64,000 nucleotides of DNA from Lyngbya aestuarii BL J (GCF_000478195.2 NZ_AUZM01000016.1:39543-103542); one strand, 5' to 3'. Counted from the stretch's first letter, positions 18,865 through 27,213 are shown. A program made the numbers and translations. The notes: a model not told the origin generated them from the letters alone.

Positions 18865-18929
18865 GTCGGGTGGGTGAGATCAAAGATGTGTTAATTCTCA
18901 TGTAAATTCTCGACTTTCACCCACCCTAC
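18865..18929. repeat. MITE-like 65-bp element, related ends
   Basis: It starts GTCGGGTGGGTGAGA and ends with the complement of GTAGGGTGGGTGAAA, giving 15-base inverted ends with two mismatches. It has the same length as copy 1 and a similar terminal motif, but a different interior. It separates parDE from the methyltransferase gene. Confidence 0.6.
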
Positions 18930-19002
18930 CGGATACACGCCGAACAGTGTAAAATATGTAAAGTTAATGGTAGTTCCGCACAGCTTTTGTCAATAAATAC
19001 TA

Positions 19003-19890
19003 ATGTTTGAACGATATGCAGATGATCAACATACTCTATTTCATGGGGACGCCCTTCAGATTTTGTCTGATGAGATTTCTTCTAATTCAGTAGATCTGAT
19101 TTTTCTCGATCCTCCTTACAACATTGGAAAGCGTTTTTCAAATTTCTACGACAAATGGGAATCCGAAGAAAAGTATGCAAATTGGGCTTACAAAATGCTA
19201 GATCAATGCCTTCGGGTATTGAAGCCGAACGGCACATTATATGTTATGACAAGCACTCAAGCAATGCCCTACTTTGACCTTTATTTAAGGCAAAAAACGG
19301 TAATTTTGAGCCGCATTGTTTGGCATTATGATAGTTCTGGAGTTCAAGCCAAAAAATACTTCGGATCGATGTATGAACCCATACTTCACTGTGTTAAAGA
19401 CAAGAATAATTATATTTTTAATTCAGATGATATTAAAATAGAAGCCAAAACAGGCGCCCAACGAAAATTGATTGATTACAGAAAATCCGTTCCCTGCCAA
19501 TACAATACAGAAAAAGTACCCGGTAATGTCTGGTATTTCCCCCGTGTTCGCTATCGAATGGAAGAATATGAAAATCATCCTTCACAAAAACCCGAAGCAT
19601 TGCTAGAAAGGATTATTCTTGCCAGTAGCAATCAAAATAGCTTGGTACTCGATCCCTTTGCAGGAACTTTTACATCTGCTGCGGTAGCCAAACGCTTGGG
19701 GCGGATTTCTACCAGCATAGAATCCCAAGAAGAATACCTAAAAATTGGTCTGAGACGGGTTCTAGGATGGAAAGAATACAAAGGAGAAAAGTTATTACCT
19801 CCCTCTAAAAATCATACCCCAAAAAATAAAAAGAGCCAAGAAAAAAACTTTATACAAAAGAGCCTTTTCGATGCCGATAGTACAGCATGA
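19003..19890 (+). CDS. Type II DNA methyltransferase (beta class, probably N6-adenine)
   Basis: A 295-residue methyltransferase. The catalytic motif DPPYN is at residues 36-40, and the AdoMet-binding motif is in the C-terminal half (VLDPFAGTFTSA at about 215-226), preceded by HPSQKPEALLERII. This order of motif IV before motif I defines the beta class, and DPPY suggests N6-adenine or N4-cytosine methylation. Its last 20 bases overlap the next gene, so the two are translationally coupled. The recognition sequence cannot be read from the protein. It protects host sites from the partner nuclease. Confidence 0.9.
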   Translation: MFERYADDQHTLFHGDALQILSDEISSNSVDLIFLDPPYNIGKRFSNFYDKWESEEKYANWAYKMLDQCLRVLKPNGTLYVMTSTQAMPYFDLYLRQKTVILSRIVWHYDSSGVQAKKYFGSMYEPILHCVKDKNNYIFNSDDIKIEAKTGAQRKLIDYRKSVPCQYNTEKVPGNVWYFPRVRYRMEEYENHPSQKPEALLERIILASSNQNSLVLDPFAGTFTSAAVAKRLGRISTSIESQEEYLKIGLRRVLGWKEYKGEKLLPPSKNHTPKNKKSQEKNFIQKSLFDADSTA

Positions 19891-21022
19891 ATTTACCAAA
19901 CGGATTCTTGAAATTTTAAATTATTACTTTCCAAACCGGGGAGATATAGTTTTAAACTCTAGTGAGTTATTGCAATATCTCAATATTAAAACCAAAGCTG
20001 CAAATCGAGGATCTAAATCACGAGCAGGATTCGCAAATCATTACGCTATCTATGTTTTAGTTGAAGACTATCTTAATAATGAGTTTCACATTAAGGGTGG
20101 ATATGATGAGTATGAAGGCGCTCAGTTTATCCAACTTTTTCGCAGACAAAGAGAACTTCCGTTTGGCAACAAGCTACAAAATCATGCACTAAATCATCGA
20201 CTCAATCAAGAATTTAAAAAATATTTCCCTACCTTATCTTATGTACCTATAATTAGAGATGCCAAAACGAATCGATATTGGATTAACGAAAATCTGATCA
20301 AAATATATATTGACGGCAATCAAATCAATATTGCTGAGGCGATTATAGACATTATTAATGCTTATGTTACCGCACGCAGACAAGCATTTAACGAGTTTAT
20401 GATCTATTGTCAACAAATGATAGATATTCAACAACAAGATCCTTTACGAGCAATTGAATTTATTCGGAGTTTGTTAAGACCAAATATAGATGCAAGAGTT
20501 TTTGAAATAGTCAGCTATGCAATTTTAAAAGAGTATTACGGAGATCAAAAAATATATTGGGGATGGTCTCTTGATGAACTCAATGCTGAATATTTGATTT
20601 TGTATAAAACGGGTCGTACCAACGCAAATGATGGGGGTATAGATTTTGTTATGAAACCTCTCGGTCGATTCTTCCAAGTCACAGAAACAATTGACGCTGG
20701 AAAATATTTCTTAGATATTGATAAGGTGCAGAGATATCCGATTACTTTTGTTGTTAAAACTGACCAGAGAACAGAAGAAATTTTAGTTAAAGTTGAAGAA
20801 CAAGCTAGAGCAAGATATAATATTAAAGCGATTGTCAGCAGATATTTAGAATGTATAGAAGAAGTAATAAATATCCCCGAATTAATAGAACGTTTTAACT
20901 CGGTTTTAGAACGGGGTCAAGGGGGAGCAGTTATTCAAGAAATCGTTTTACAGAGTCGTATTGAGTTTAATGTAGAGTCGGAAACCCAGGATATTCTCAT
21001 TTATGATGATACAGTACAGTAG
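19871..21022 (+). CDS. Probable Type II restriction endonuclease
   Basis: A 383-residue protein whose ATG overlaps the methyltransferase stop by 20 bases, the classic R-M arrangement. I do not recognise a named restriction family. A possible PD-(D/E)XK-type core lies at residues 255-272: GGID with D258, then RFFQVTE with Q269 and E272. The N-terminal 200 residues (RGSKSRAGFANHYAIYVLVEDY) may hold the DNA-recognition part. The AT-rich composition is similar to that of the methyltransferase. Function is inferred mainly from the coupling with the methyltransferase. Confidence 0.75.
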   Translation: MPIVQHEFTKRILEILNYYFPNRGDIVLNSSELLQYLNIKTKAANRGSKSRAGFANHYAIYVLVEDYLNNEFHIKGGYDEYEGAQFIQLFRRQRELPFGNKLQNHALNHRLNQEFKKYFPTLSYVPIIRDAKTNRYWINENLIKIYIDGNQINIAEAIIDIINAYVTARRQAFNEFMIYCQQMIDIQQQDPLRAIEFIRSLLRPNIDARVFEIVSYAILKEYYGDQKIYWGWSLDELNAEYLILYKTGRTNANDGGIDFVMKPLGRFFQVTETIDAGKYFLDIDKVQRYPITFVVKTDQRTEEILVKVEEQARARYNIKAIVSRYLECIEEVINIPELIERFNSVLERGQGGAVIQEIVLQSRIEFNVESETQDILIYDDTVQ

Positions 21023-21029
21023 GAGTTTT

Positions 21030-21049
21030 GGGCGCTCTTGCTTGCGCCC
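21030..21049 (+). terminator. Hairpin after the R-M operon
   Basis: GGGCGC (21030-21035) and GCGCCC (21044-21049) close an 8-base loop 8 bases after the endonuclease stop. There is no clear T-run; it could be a terminator or another small repeat. Confidence 0.45.
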
Positions 21050-21070
21050 CTACTATCGCTCAAATTAGGA

Positions 21071-21134
21071 GTAGGGTGCATCAGATAATCAACTTAAAAA
21101 TTCAATCCAAGCACTTCGGTCTGATACACCCGAC
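21071..21134. repeat. MITE-like 64-bp element, copy 2
   Basis: It shares its first 24 bases with the element at 18104, and a nearly identical middle. It ends TCTGATACACCCGAC, the complement of the start with a few mismatches. It lies between the endonuclease stop and the convergent radical SAM gene. Confidence 0.7.
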
Positions 21135-21141
21135 GACAATT

Positions 21142-22722
21142 TTAACTCGCACTAACAAGCTGTTTTTTGTTCGTTTTTTCGGGTTCAATAGGCGCACTCA
21201 ACGCTTCTTCTAACGGCGCACAACCCAACCTTTCTTCGAGAATATTCATCACTTCTCGGCCAAAATCGTAGGGATTTCGTTGCCAAGCTTCCAGACAAAC
21301 TTCTCCAAAAAACGACCCCAACGGTTCGGGATTCCATAACAGCTTTCTCGCCGTCCAAGGCATTAAACTCATGGGATTATAATCGGGATTAAGCATATCC
21401 TTTTCAAAGGCATATTCTTCTAAATGGGTGTGCGGTTGTAACCCAATAAAGAAAATCGCAGGTTCGACTTTATCCGCCCCGAAAATCTTTTCTAATTCCC
21501 GGTGATAGGCTAATGTTTGGCGAATAGTTTCAAAAGTTTCATCAATCACATTAAACGAATAATTCACCGAAACTAAATCGTTAAACCCTGCGGCTTTTAA
21601 ATCCCGGCAATTTTCCAAAACCACCCGCAAATTATACCCCATTCGCATTTTCCGAACCAATTCTTGAGAACCGCTCGTAATGCCTATTTCAAAATAATTC
21701 ATCCCGGTTTTGACCATCAAATCGCACAACTCGGGAGTTAAATTATCCGCCCGAATATAAGCCGCCCAGTGAATATCATCCATCCCCGCATCGAGAACTT
21801 TTTGTAACAGTTCCACCGCATCATTAATAAACCGACGAGCCGGGATAAATTGAGCATCCGTAAACCAAAAATTGCGAATTCCGCGATCGTAAAGTTGCTT
21901 CATTTCCGCGACAACTTCATCTGCGGGATTAATTCGGACTTGTTTCCCTTCAATCACCGTATAAACACAATAGCAGCAATTGTGAGGACAGCCCCGCTTG
22001 GTTTGCACTCCAATATAAAAATCTTGGTCTTGGAAATAATATTCAAACTCGGGCCAAATACTTTCGATGTAATTGTAATTGCAGGCGGTTTTTTCTAACG
22101 GAGTTGGCTTTTCGTGTATCATGCGATCGCGAGGCGTTGTTTGTCCAACAACATAACAGCGTTCATCACTTAAACTTTGTCCCCGTAATAGCTTTTCAAG
22201 TAACGTTTCACCCTCTCCCACCGAAACAATAGTCCCAGTCGGAAGACTGCGCCCCAATTGTTCGTAAAAGACGCTGACTGCTCCTCCACCGACAACAACA
22301 CTAGCTTGAGGGTTATAGGTTTGGGCGCGTTTGAGTCCTCGCTTAATTAAACCCTGGTTGCGCCAGAGTTCAGTATAGTAGGAAGCGGCTAACCGTAGCC
22401 CCCCTAAGGCCCCTCGGAGTTTTGTCAGGGGATTTTTAGCGTAGTAAAATTCAAAGGCATTTTGCAGGGGATTTCCGCCGCGTCCACCTACGGGTGCGTA
22501 AATTTGAATATCTCGCCACGAAAATACTAATAATGTGGGTTTAAACTCATCTACACAAGCATCTAAGGCTGAACGGTAGTCTAAGGGAGGAATCGCGCCT
22601 AAATCAAAGATTCGCTGCTGTACGTCGGGAAACAGCTTGTGAACATGATCAGCCAGGTAAACCACTCCAATGGGAAAGATGGGATTACAAGGGAGGCGAA
22701 CGTAAAGGATTTTGTTGTCCAT
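21142..22722 (-). CDS. B12-binding-type radical SAM protein
   Basis: A 526-residue enzyme. The N-terminal part (KILYVRLPCNPIFPIGVVYLA to about residue 200, with VVVGGGAVS) looks like the cobalamin-binding Rossmann domain that precedes many radical SAM cores. The iron-sulfur motif is CPHNCCYC, C245-x3-C249-x2-C252. A C-terminal region follows the SAM barrel. Cyanobacterial relatives are annotated as radical SAM proteins linked to high-light acclimation of photosystem II; I recall that name but cannot confirm it here. Single gene, convergent with the R-M operon. Confidence 0.85.
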   Translation of the reverse strand: MDNKILYVRLPCNPIFPIGVVYLADHVHKLFPDVQQRIFDLGAIPPLDYRSALDACVDEFKPTLLVFSWRDIQIYAPVGGRGGNPLQNAFEFYYAKNPLTKLRGALGGLRLAASYYTELWRNQGLIKRGLKRAQTYNPQASVVVGGGAVSVFYEQLGRSLPTGTIVSVGEGETLLEKLLRGQSLSDERCYVVGQTTPRDRMIHEKPTPLEKTACNYNYIESIWPEFEYYFQDQDFYIGVQTKRGCPHNCCYCVYTVIEGKQVRINPADEVVAEMKQLYDRGIRNFWFTDAQFIPARRFINDAVELLQKVLDAGMDDIHWAAYIRADNLTPELCDLMVKTGMNYFEIGITSGSQELVRKMRMGYNLRVVLENCRDLKAAGFNDLVSVNYSFNVIDETFETIRQTLAYHRELEKIFGADKVEPAIFFIGLQPHTHLEEYAFEKDMLNPDYNPMSLMPWTARKLLWNPEPLGSFFGEVCLEAWQRNPYDFGREVMNILEERLGCAPLEEALSAPIEPEKTNKKQLVSAS

Positions 22723-22899
22723 AATTTTGCGAAAGGATCTTTACTCTAACGACAGTCTAACGACAAGCTTTAACGGCGTTTTATTTATATAACTTAACAA
22801 TATACTGGAATTTTTTGATTTTAGGAGGGGTGATTATGAAAATCTTTAAAACTTTCTAAAGATGAGTTACGGAGATGCTAAGAGGGGATTTACTCGCGT

Positions 22900-22954
22900 C
22901 TGTCTTGATTTTAAAGCATTACCCACAAGATTGGGTAATTTCCCCCAAAGACAG
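22900..22954. other. Nested hairpin in a gene-free stretch
   Basis: Within the gene-free spacer 22723-23101, CTGTCTT (22900-22906) pairs with AAGACAG (22948-22954) and encloses ATTACCCA (22918-22925) paired with TGGGTAAT (22932-22939). It could be a small RNA or the leader of the DUF1830 gene. No promoter was convincingly identified. Confidence 0.3.
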
Positions 22955-23101
22955 GCAAAACCCTTGAATTTTATCAGAAATCCGCGATTTACGAATGAGT
23001 ATGAAAACGGATTGGTAGTCGCGTTTACAACTAACAGGGATCAGCAAGTGTTAGCTTGGCAATAAGTCCTACAACTTGTACACCAAAGCTCCTTAGCAGT
23101 C

Positions 23102-23494
23102 ATGGCTCAAATTCTTGATCCCCTACCATCTAACGTCTCTAGTCAGATTCTTTGTTGCTACGTTAATGCAACCAGCCAAATCCAAATCGCTCGTATTAGC
23201 AACATTGCCAATTGGTATTTTGAGCGAGTCGTATTTCCGGGACAGCGTTTATTGTTTGAGGCTTTATCAGAGGCTCTGTTAGAAATTCACACCGGCAGTA
23301 TGGCCAGTGCTATTCTGTCAGATCGGATTCCTTGCACTCGTCTTCAGATTGATCAAAATGCTCCGAGTAGCGTTCCGACAGAAGATACTCATCCCTCTCA
23401 AGCCGCGCAAGCTTATCATCAGCGAGTAATGTCGCAAACGCGTCAACCTGTTCCTGAGTCTTTAGCAACACCCGCTTTAACTGCTGTTGACTAG
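23102..23494 (+). CDS. DUF1830 family protein
   Basis: A 130-residue cyanobacteria-specific protein. The conserved opening MAQILDPLP...ILCCYVNATSQIQIARI, then NWYFERVVFPGQRLLFEA, is the family signature. The last 40 residues are Pro/Gln/Thr-rich and probably disordered. Function is unknown. No close neighbour on this strand suggests a role. Confidence 0.85.
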   Translation: MAQILDPLPSNVSSQILCCYVNATSQIQIARISNIANWYFERVVFPGQRLLFEALSEALLEIHTGSMASAILSDRIPCTRLQIDQNAPSSVPTEDTHPSQAAQAYHQRVMSQTRQPVPESLATPALTAVD

Positions 23495-23721
23495 ATTCGG
23501 AACAAAAACCTTTTTTAAAATCTCCTATCTAGCTAAAAAGTTCCACTTTTAACACAATAACCTTGAAATCATCTTTGACACTCCTTGCACTTCCAACGGA
23601 CTAACTTATATTTTTCCTTGAGAAGTGCGGGGTGTCATAAATTATGGAACAAGGAGAGCAGGGGATTGAAGAAACGAAAAATGGATTATCGTGTAGAGTA
23701 AAGGATTAAATCTAATGACAC

Positions 23722-24312
23722 ATGGAATCTAACGCTGTTGTTTCATCAGATTCACGCCATTCATCCCCATCTCTGAATGTTGTTTTTCATATTTCTCCGA
23801 TTATTCGGATCACCCTACTGGGGTTGTATACAGCATTAATGTTGCCTTTGCCTTTCTTATCTCAAGCGGTCGATGCACCTGTATCTCCTAACGTATTGTG
23901 GATCGGAATTAGTTTAGGCGCGATTATTGTTTATGCCGCAATGACTGAACAAGTCATCGTTGATGACCAACAAATTCAGGTGACTTATCCTCGTTGGGTT
24001 AAGCCTGTTTTTCGTAAAGGTTGGTCTTTACCTTGGAATGAAGTCAAAGCACTCAAACCCCGCACAACAGGACAAGGAGGACTGGTTTATTATTTTCTCA
24101 GTCAGTCTGGACAGGGGTATTTACTCCCAATGCGAATTGCTGGGTTTGCTCAACTGGTCAGAATTGTACAGCAAAAAACAGGAATTGATACAACCGATGT
24201 TCGCCCTCTCGCTCAACCTTGGATGTATTTTATCCTATTTGGGTTTACGTTGCTCTTGTTTTTGGTTGATATTTGGACAGTTACAACTGCCTTTTCTGTT
24301 GGTCTTCCTTAA
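23722..24312 (+). CDS. Conserved membrane protein, PH-like
   Basis: A 196-residue protein with two N-terminal hydrophobic segments (about residues 28-48 and 58-75), a soluble beta-rich middle (VIVDDQQIQVTYPRW, then KGWSLPWNEVKAL) and one C-terminal span (about 170-192). The layout resembles bacterial PH-domain membrane proteins of unknown function. I do not recognise a named family. Confidence 0.65.
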   Translation: MESNAVVSSDSRHSSPSLNVVFHISPIIRITLLGLYTALMLPLPFLSQAVDAPVSPNVLWIGISLGAIIVYAAMTEQVIVDDQQIQVTYPRWVKPVFRKGWSLPWNEVKALKPRTTGQGGLVYYFLSQSGQGYLLPMRIAGFAQLVRIVQQKTGIDTTDVRPLAQPWMYFILFGFTLLLFLVDIWTVTTAFSVGLP

Positions 24313-24371
24313 CAACAAACGGGGACTAATAAACAGTAATTTTAGTTTTGGCGATCGCACAACTCAAAAAG

Positions 24372-24464
24372 TGCGATCGCTATTCGTTTAATTATTGTAT
24401 GGACATTAGAACAATAGGTTGGAGTTTCTTGATGTCAACCCAAGCGATAAGGAAAGGCGATCGC
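24372..24464. repeat. HIP1-bounded repeat, copy A
   Basis: A roughly 93-base unit starts TGCGATCGC, runs through ATTCGTTTAAT, and ends AAGGAAAGGCGATCGC. A degenerate second copy is at 25129-25212 in the same orientation. Both contain a central GTTG/CAAC stem. The copies flank the DUF433/DUF5615 pair. Confidence 0.65.
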
Positions 24465-24533
24465 ACTAGACCAGAACACTACAAACACAAGAAGCTAGGT
24501 TAAACTGATTCTAGAAATGTTAAACTAACTGCC

Positions 24534-24764
24534 ATGAGCTATCGCCATATCATTACTATCCAGCCAGGTAAACGAGGTGGAAAGCCCTGTATCAGACAAA
24601 TGCGAATTACCGTTTATGATGTTTTGGGCTGGTTAGCCGCAGGTATGTCTCATGCAGAAATTTTAGATGACTTCCCAGAGTTAACAGAGGAAGATATTAG
24701 GGCTTGTCTTGAATTTGCTGCTGATCGTGAACATCGTTTAATTGCAGTAGTTGGTGAAAGTTGA
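24534..24764 (+). CDS. DUF433 antitoxin-like protein
   Basis: A 76-residue protein with the DUF433 pattern: PGKRGGKPCIRQMRITVYDVLGWLA, then SHAEILDDFPELTEEDIRACLEFA. DUF433 proteins have a small HTH fold and occur as the antitoxin partner of PIN-like DUF5615 toxins. Its TGA overlaps the TTG start of the next gene, so the two are translationally coupled. The pair is flanked by direct repeats. Confidence 0.87.
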   Translation: MSYRHIITIQPGKRGGKPCIRQMRITVYDVLGWLAAGMSHAEILDDFPELTEEDIRACLEFAADREHRLIAVVGES

Positions 24765-25093
24765 AACTACTTTTTGATCAAAATCTGAGTCGTAAATTAG
24801 TAAACCGACTAGCTGATCTTTTTCCAGATGCGAGTCACGTTCAGTTTCACAACCTTACAGATGCAGATGATAGCGAAATTTGGGAATTTGCTAAGATTCA
24901 AGGATTTTGTATTGTGACTCAGGATGCTGACTTTGCAGAAAGAAGTCGTCTTTACGGTTCACCACCAAAGGTAATTTGGCTGCGGTGTGGGAATACACAG
25001 ACAAACAATGTAGAAGCAATTCTTCGCTCTGGTGCAGACGCTATTCAAGAATTACTCGATAATTCTATTTTAGATTGTCTTGAGCTTTATTAA
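24761..25093 (+). CDS. DUF5615 PIN-like toxin
   Basis: A 110-residue Mut7-C/PIN-like putative ribonuclease. Conserved acidic residues lie in MKLLFDQNLS (D6) and in VTQDADFAERS, near the middle, followed by PPKVIWLRCGN. The start is a TTG whose last two bases overlap the upstream TGA stop (TTGA). It should be the toxin neutralised by the DUF433 protein; RNA cleavage is inferred from the fold. Confidence 0.85.
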   Translation: MKLLFDQNLSRKLVNRLADLFPDASHVQFHNLTDADDSEIWEFAKIQGFCIVTQDADFAERSRLYGSPPKVIWLRCGNTQTNNVEAILRSGADAIQELLDNSILDCLELY

Positions 25094-25128
25094 TCAACGA
25101 ATTTTCAACTCACACTTTGTTATAGTTA

Positions 25129-25212
25129 TGCGATCGCCATTCGTTTAATCATTGTGTTGAAATCTGTTGGGTTTCCTGATATCAACCCCAACCGACAAGG
25201 AAAGGCGATCGC
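25129..25212. repeat. HIP1-bounded repeat, copy B
   Basis: A roughly 84-base degenerate direct copy of the unit at 24372. It starts TGCGATCGCC, has ATTCGTTTAAT with one change, and ends AAGGAAAGGCGATCGC. Another HIP1 octamer follows at about 25222. Confidence 0.6.
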
Positions 25213-25296
25213 TACAGTTCGGCGATCGCTTAAAGTGTATAATTGGGGGAGTTCTGCAACTGACACCAAAAATTCAACACTTTTCAAGAGAAGATT

Positions 25297-26031
25297 ATGT
25301 CAGAAATGCCATCAATTCAGGATAAGCTGAAAACAGTTTGGGGAAATGTTGATAATATTTTTCTACCGAATGACTCTTGGTGGAATGATGATGATAAATG
25401 TCATAAAATTCAAGAAAAGTTGTCTAACTTAAACCCCGAACACGAAAAAACATCTGAACATATTGATCTAGTCTATAAAGTTCTCAGTCGGGGTGTCAAT
25501 CTTACCCAAGCCGCAATTGATTGGGAACATCCAGCCATTGGTTCAGAGAGAAATTTCACAGGTAAAGCCAGAGGAATTCAATGGCGATTGGTAATCGCTT
25601 ACAGTGGATTTGAGATTTCAACAAAAGGATTGATTAATAAATTAGAAGGTCAACTCAACGTCGAGGATTTTAAATCGCTAATTAATAAATGTCAATCTAA
25701 TCTTCCCAATTATTCCCCATTAAATCCCCCTGCTTCTGATAGTAGTAAAAGTTTGGAAAAGTGGTTAAGTAAAGAAGAAGAATCAATTGCAAAATTTCTA
25801 GGCTTGAGATCCAAGGATATACACGCGCTCAAAGATTGGATGCTTAAGTCTCGTCCCATTCAGACCTGGGAAGATGCGTTCTTTCTCGCTAAAGCTTTTA
25901 GAAATTGTACAACTCATGGATTTCTGGTTCCTCGTAAAGTGCAAGATTGGAAGCTGAAGCCAATTTTCAAGGTGTTGACGGAGAATTTAGCAGAAATTTT
26001 GATTGCAGCCTTAGAAAAAATAGAGTCTTGA
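25297..26031 (+). CDS. Unrecognised protein with HEPN-like R-x4-H motif
   Basis: A 244-residue soluble, mostly helical protein; I do not recognise the family. Near the C-terminus AKAFRNCTTHG gives R202-N203-x3-H207, the R-(polar)-x-x-x-H signature of HEPN ribonucleases and toxins, within a predicted helix. The N-terminal part (WNDDDKCHKIQEKL, NPEHEKTSEHIDLVYKVL) is helical and acidic. It follows a toxin-antitoxin pair and a repeat on the same strand, a setting that fits an accessory defence gene. HEPN membership rests on the motif and overall helicity only. No nucleotidyltransferase antitoxin is adjacent. Confidence 0.6.
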   Translation: MSEMPSIQDKLKTVWGNVDNIFLPNDSWWNDDDKCHKIQEKLSNLNPEHEKTSEHIDLVYKVLSRGVNLTQAAIDWEHPAIGSERNFTGKARGIQWRLVIAYSGFEISTKGLINKLEGQLNVEDFKSLINKCQSNLPNYSPLNPPASDSSKSLEKWLSKEEESIAKFLGLRSKDIHALKDWMLKSRPIQTWEDAFFLAKAFRNCTTHGFLVPRKVQDWKLKPIFKVLTENLAEILIAALEKIES

Positions 26032-26050
26032 GTACATCTAAAAAAAGATC

Positions 26051-26080
26051 TTGACAACCTTTGGCTTAATCCTGTATATT
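26051..26080 (+). promoter_or_regulatory. Consensus sigma70 promoter
   Basis: TTGACA at 26051-26056 and TATATT at 26075-26080 with an 18-base spacer. The predicted transcription start (about 26086-26088) falls directly at the beginning of the structured region described next. Confidence 0.6.
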
Positions 26081-26085
26081 TAAAA

Positions 26086-26211
26086 TGTTAATTTTAAACT
26101 CTGCTGTCCGTAAGGGTTGTGACTCAGAAAGTTAAGTCTATATCAGTAGACTGATAACTAGGTTTTACCTTCTTAGTGGCAACGACAGTATGGATATCCG
26201 AGTTTAAAATT
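26086..26211 (+). ncRNA. Candidate structured small RNA
   Basis: The gene-free stretch 26032-26511 holds nested pairings right after a consensus promoter. A 12-bp closing stem joins 26090-26101 to 26200-26211 (perfect). Inside, CTGTC (26104-26108) pairs with GACAG (26184-26188), GTTG (26116-26119) pairs with CAAC (26180-26183), and a hairpin at 26131-26158 has AGTCTA/TAGACT arms. Two more hairpins follow downstream (26235-26259 and 26302-26326). The closed-rod shape recalls 6S-like RNA, but I do not recognise the family. It may be a leader of the SnoaL-like gene instead. Confidence 0.45.
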
Positions 26212-26511
26212 TTCCCCACTTCATGCGTTCAAGAGGCTGTAGATTAACTGAAGACAGCCCTAGTAAAGTTTAAAGCAACAATCTATAAATTATTAAGTGT
26301 TATTGGGTTTTGTGCATTAACCCAATGTAGATTGAAATAAGGCTCATAATTTTTCTATTTTGTGCATCTGTAGGGGTGCAAGGATTGCGCTCTGACTGTC
26401 ATCCTGACTATGGAGAAATTTTTGGTCACTGTAAAACATTATTTTAACCTAAAATTGTGATAATTTTAACTAAAACTTACAGGATATATTGAGCAAAATA
26501 GGAAAGACGTT

Positions 26512-27213
26512 TTGACTAAAAAAGAATTAACCGATTCCATGAGTTCTAACCAATCTTCCGATCTTCCCCTGTGGGTTAATGACCGAGAAACCGTAATTGC
26601 TAACGATACCGGAGTTGAATGGCGAGGCGGAGAACGACCAGACTATTCTCATACCAATCAATATCTCTACAAAGAAAGTCAATACAATCATCAACAAGGA
26701 TCTTTAGCTGCAATTGCGGAAAACTTAGTCCGAACTTTTGAGTTAGAAGCCACAAATAAAGTTAACCCTCAACAGTGGTTATCAATTGTTCAAGATCAGT
26801 TTAGAATGAGAGCCAACGGCGGGCCAGAATACACCGCAGAAGACGTTTCCCGAGCCGGAACTTATAATTTATTCATGGGAGAAACTGAGCATTACAGTTC
26901 AGCAGCAGAAAGCTTTGAATCTTCTTTTCAAGTATTTCATAAAGCCTTTCCAAATGGTTTTCTTTGGGAAGTCACAGAAGTCTTAGCAGGGCCTCCGAAT
27001 GTTACCTTTAAGTGGCGCCATTGGGGAACCTTTAACGGCCCGTTCAAAGACCACGCACCCACCGGAGAAATGCTAGAAATTGTCGGGATGAGTATTGCTC
27101 GGGTGACGGATGATTTAAAAATCGTTTCTTTAGAACATTTTTTTGATAATAGTGCATTTCTGCAAAAACTCACAAGCGGTTGTCCGTTCCATGCTCAACA
27201 GTCTTCTGATTGA
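26512..27213 (+). CDS. SnoaL-like (NTF2-fold) protein
   Basis: A 233-residue protein of the ester cyclase/SnoaL type. After a polar N-terminus (to about residue 65), the NTF2-like part includes FQVFHKAFPNGFLWEVTEVLAGPPNVTFKWRHWGTF, here cited only by its span at about residues 143-178, and ends EMLEIVGMSIARV...IVSLEHFFDN. Members act as cyclases, isomerases or binding proteins, so the substrate is unknown. It starts with TTG behind an AGGAAAG; an ATG nine codons on is an alternative. Confidence 0.7.
   Translation: MTKKELTDSMSSNQSSDLPLWVNDRETVIANDTGVEWRGGERPDYSHTNQYLYKESQYNHQQGSLAAIAENLVRTFELEATNKVNPQQWLSIVQDQFRMRANGGPEYTAEDVSRAGTYNLFMGETEHYSSAAESFESSFQVFHKAFPNGFLWEVTEVLAGPPNVTFKWRHWGTFNGPFKDHAPTGEMLEIVGMSIARVTDDLKIVSLEHFFDNSAFLQKLTSGCPFHAQQSSD

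Noticed and set aside
22862..23065. Possible 67-residue gene
   Set aside because: It overlaps the nested hairpin, has no family resemblance, and its composition is unlike neighbouring genes.
24351..25230. Many GCGATCGC octamers as a regulatory array
   Set aside because: HIP1 octamers are scattered all over the window and are a general feature of cyanobacterial genomes.
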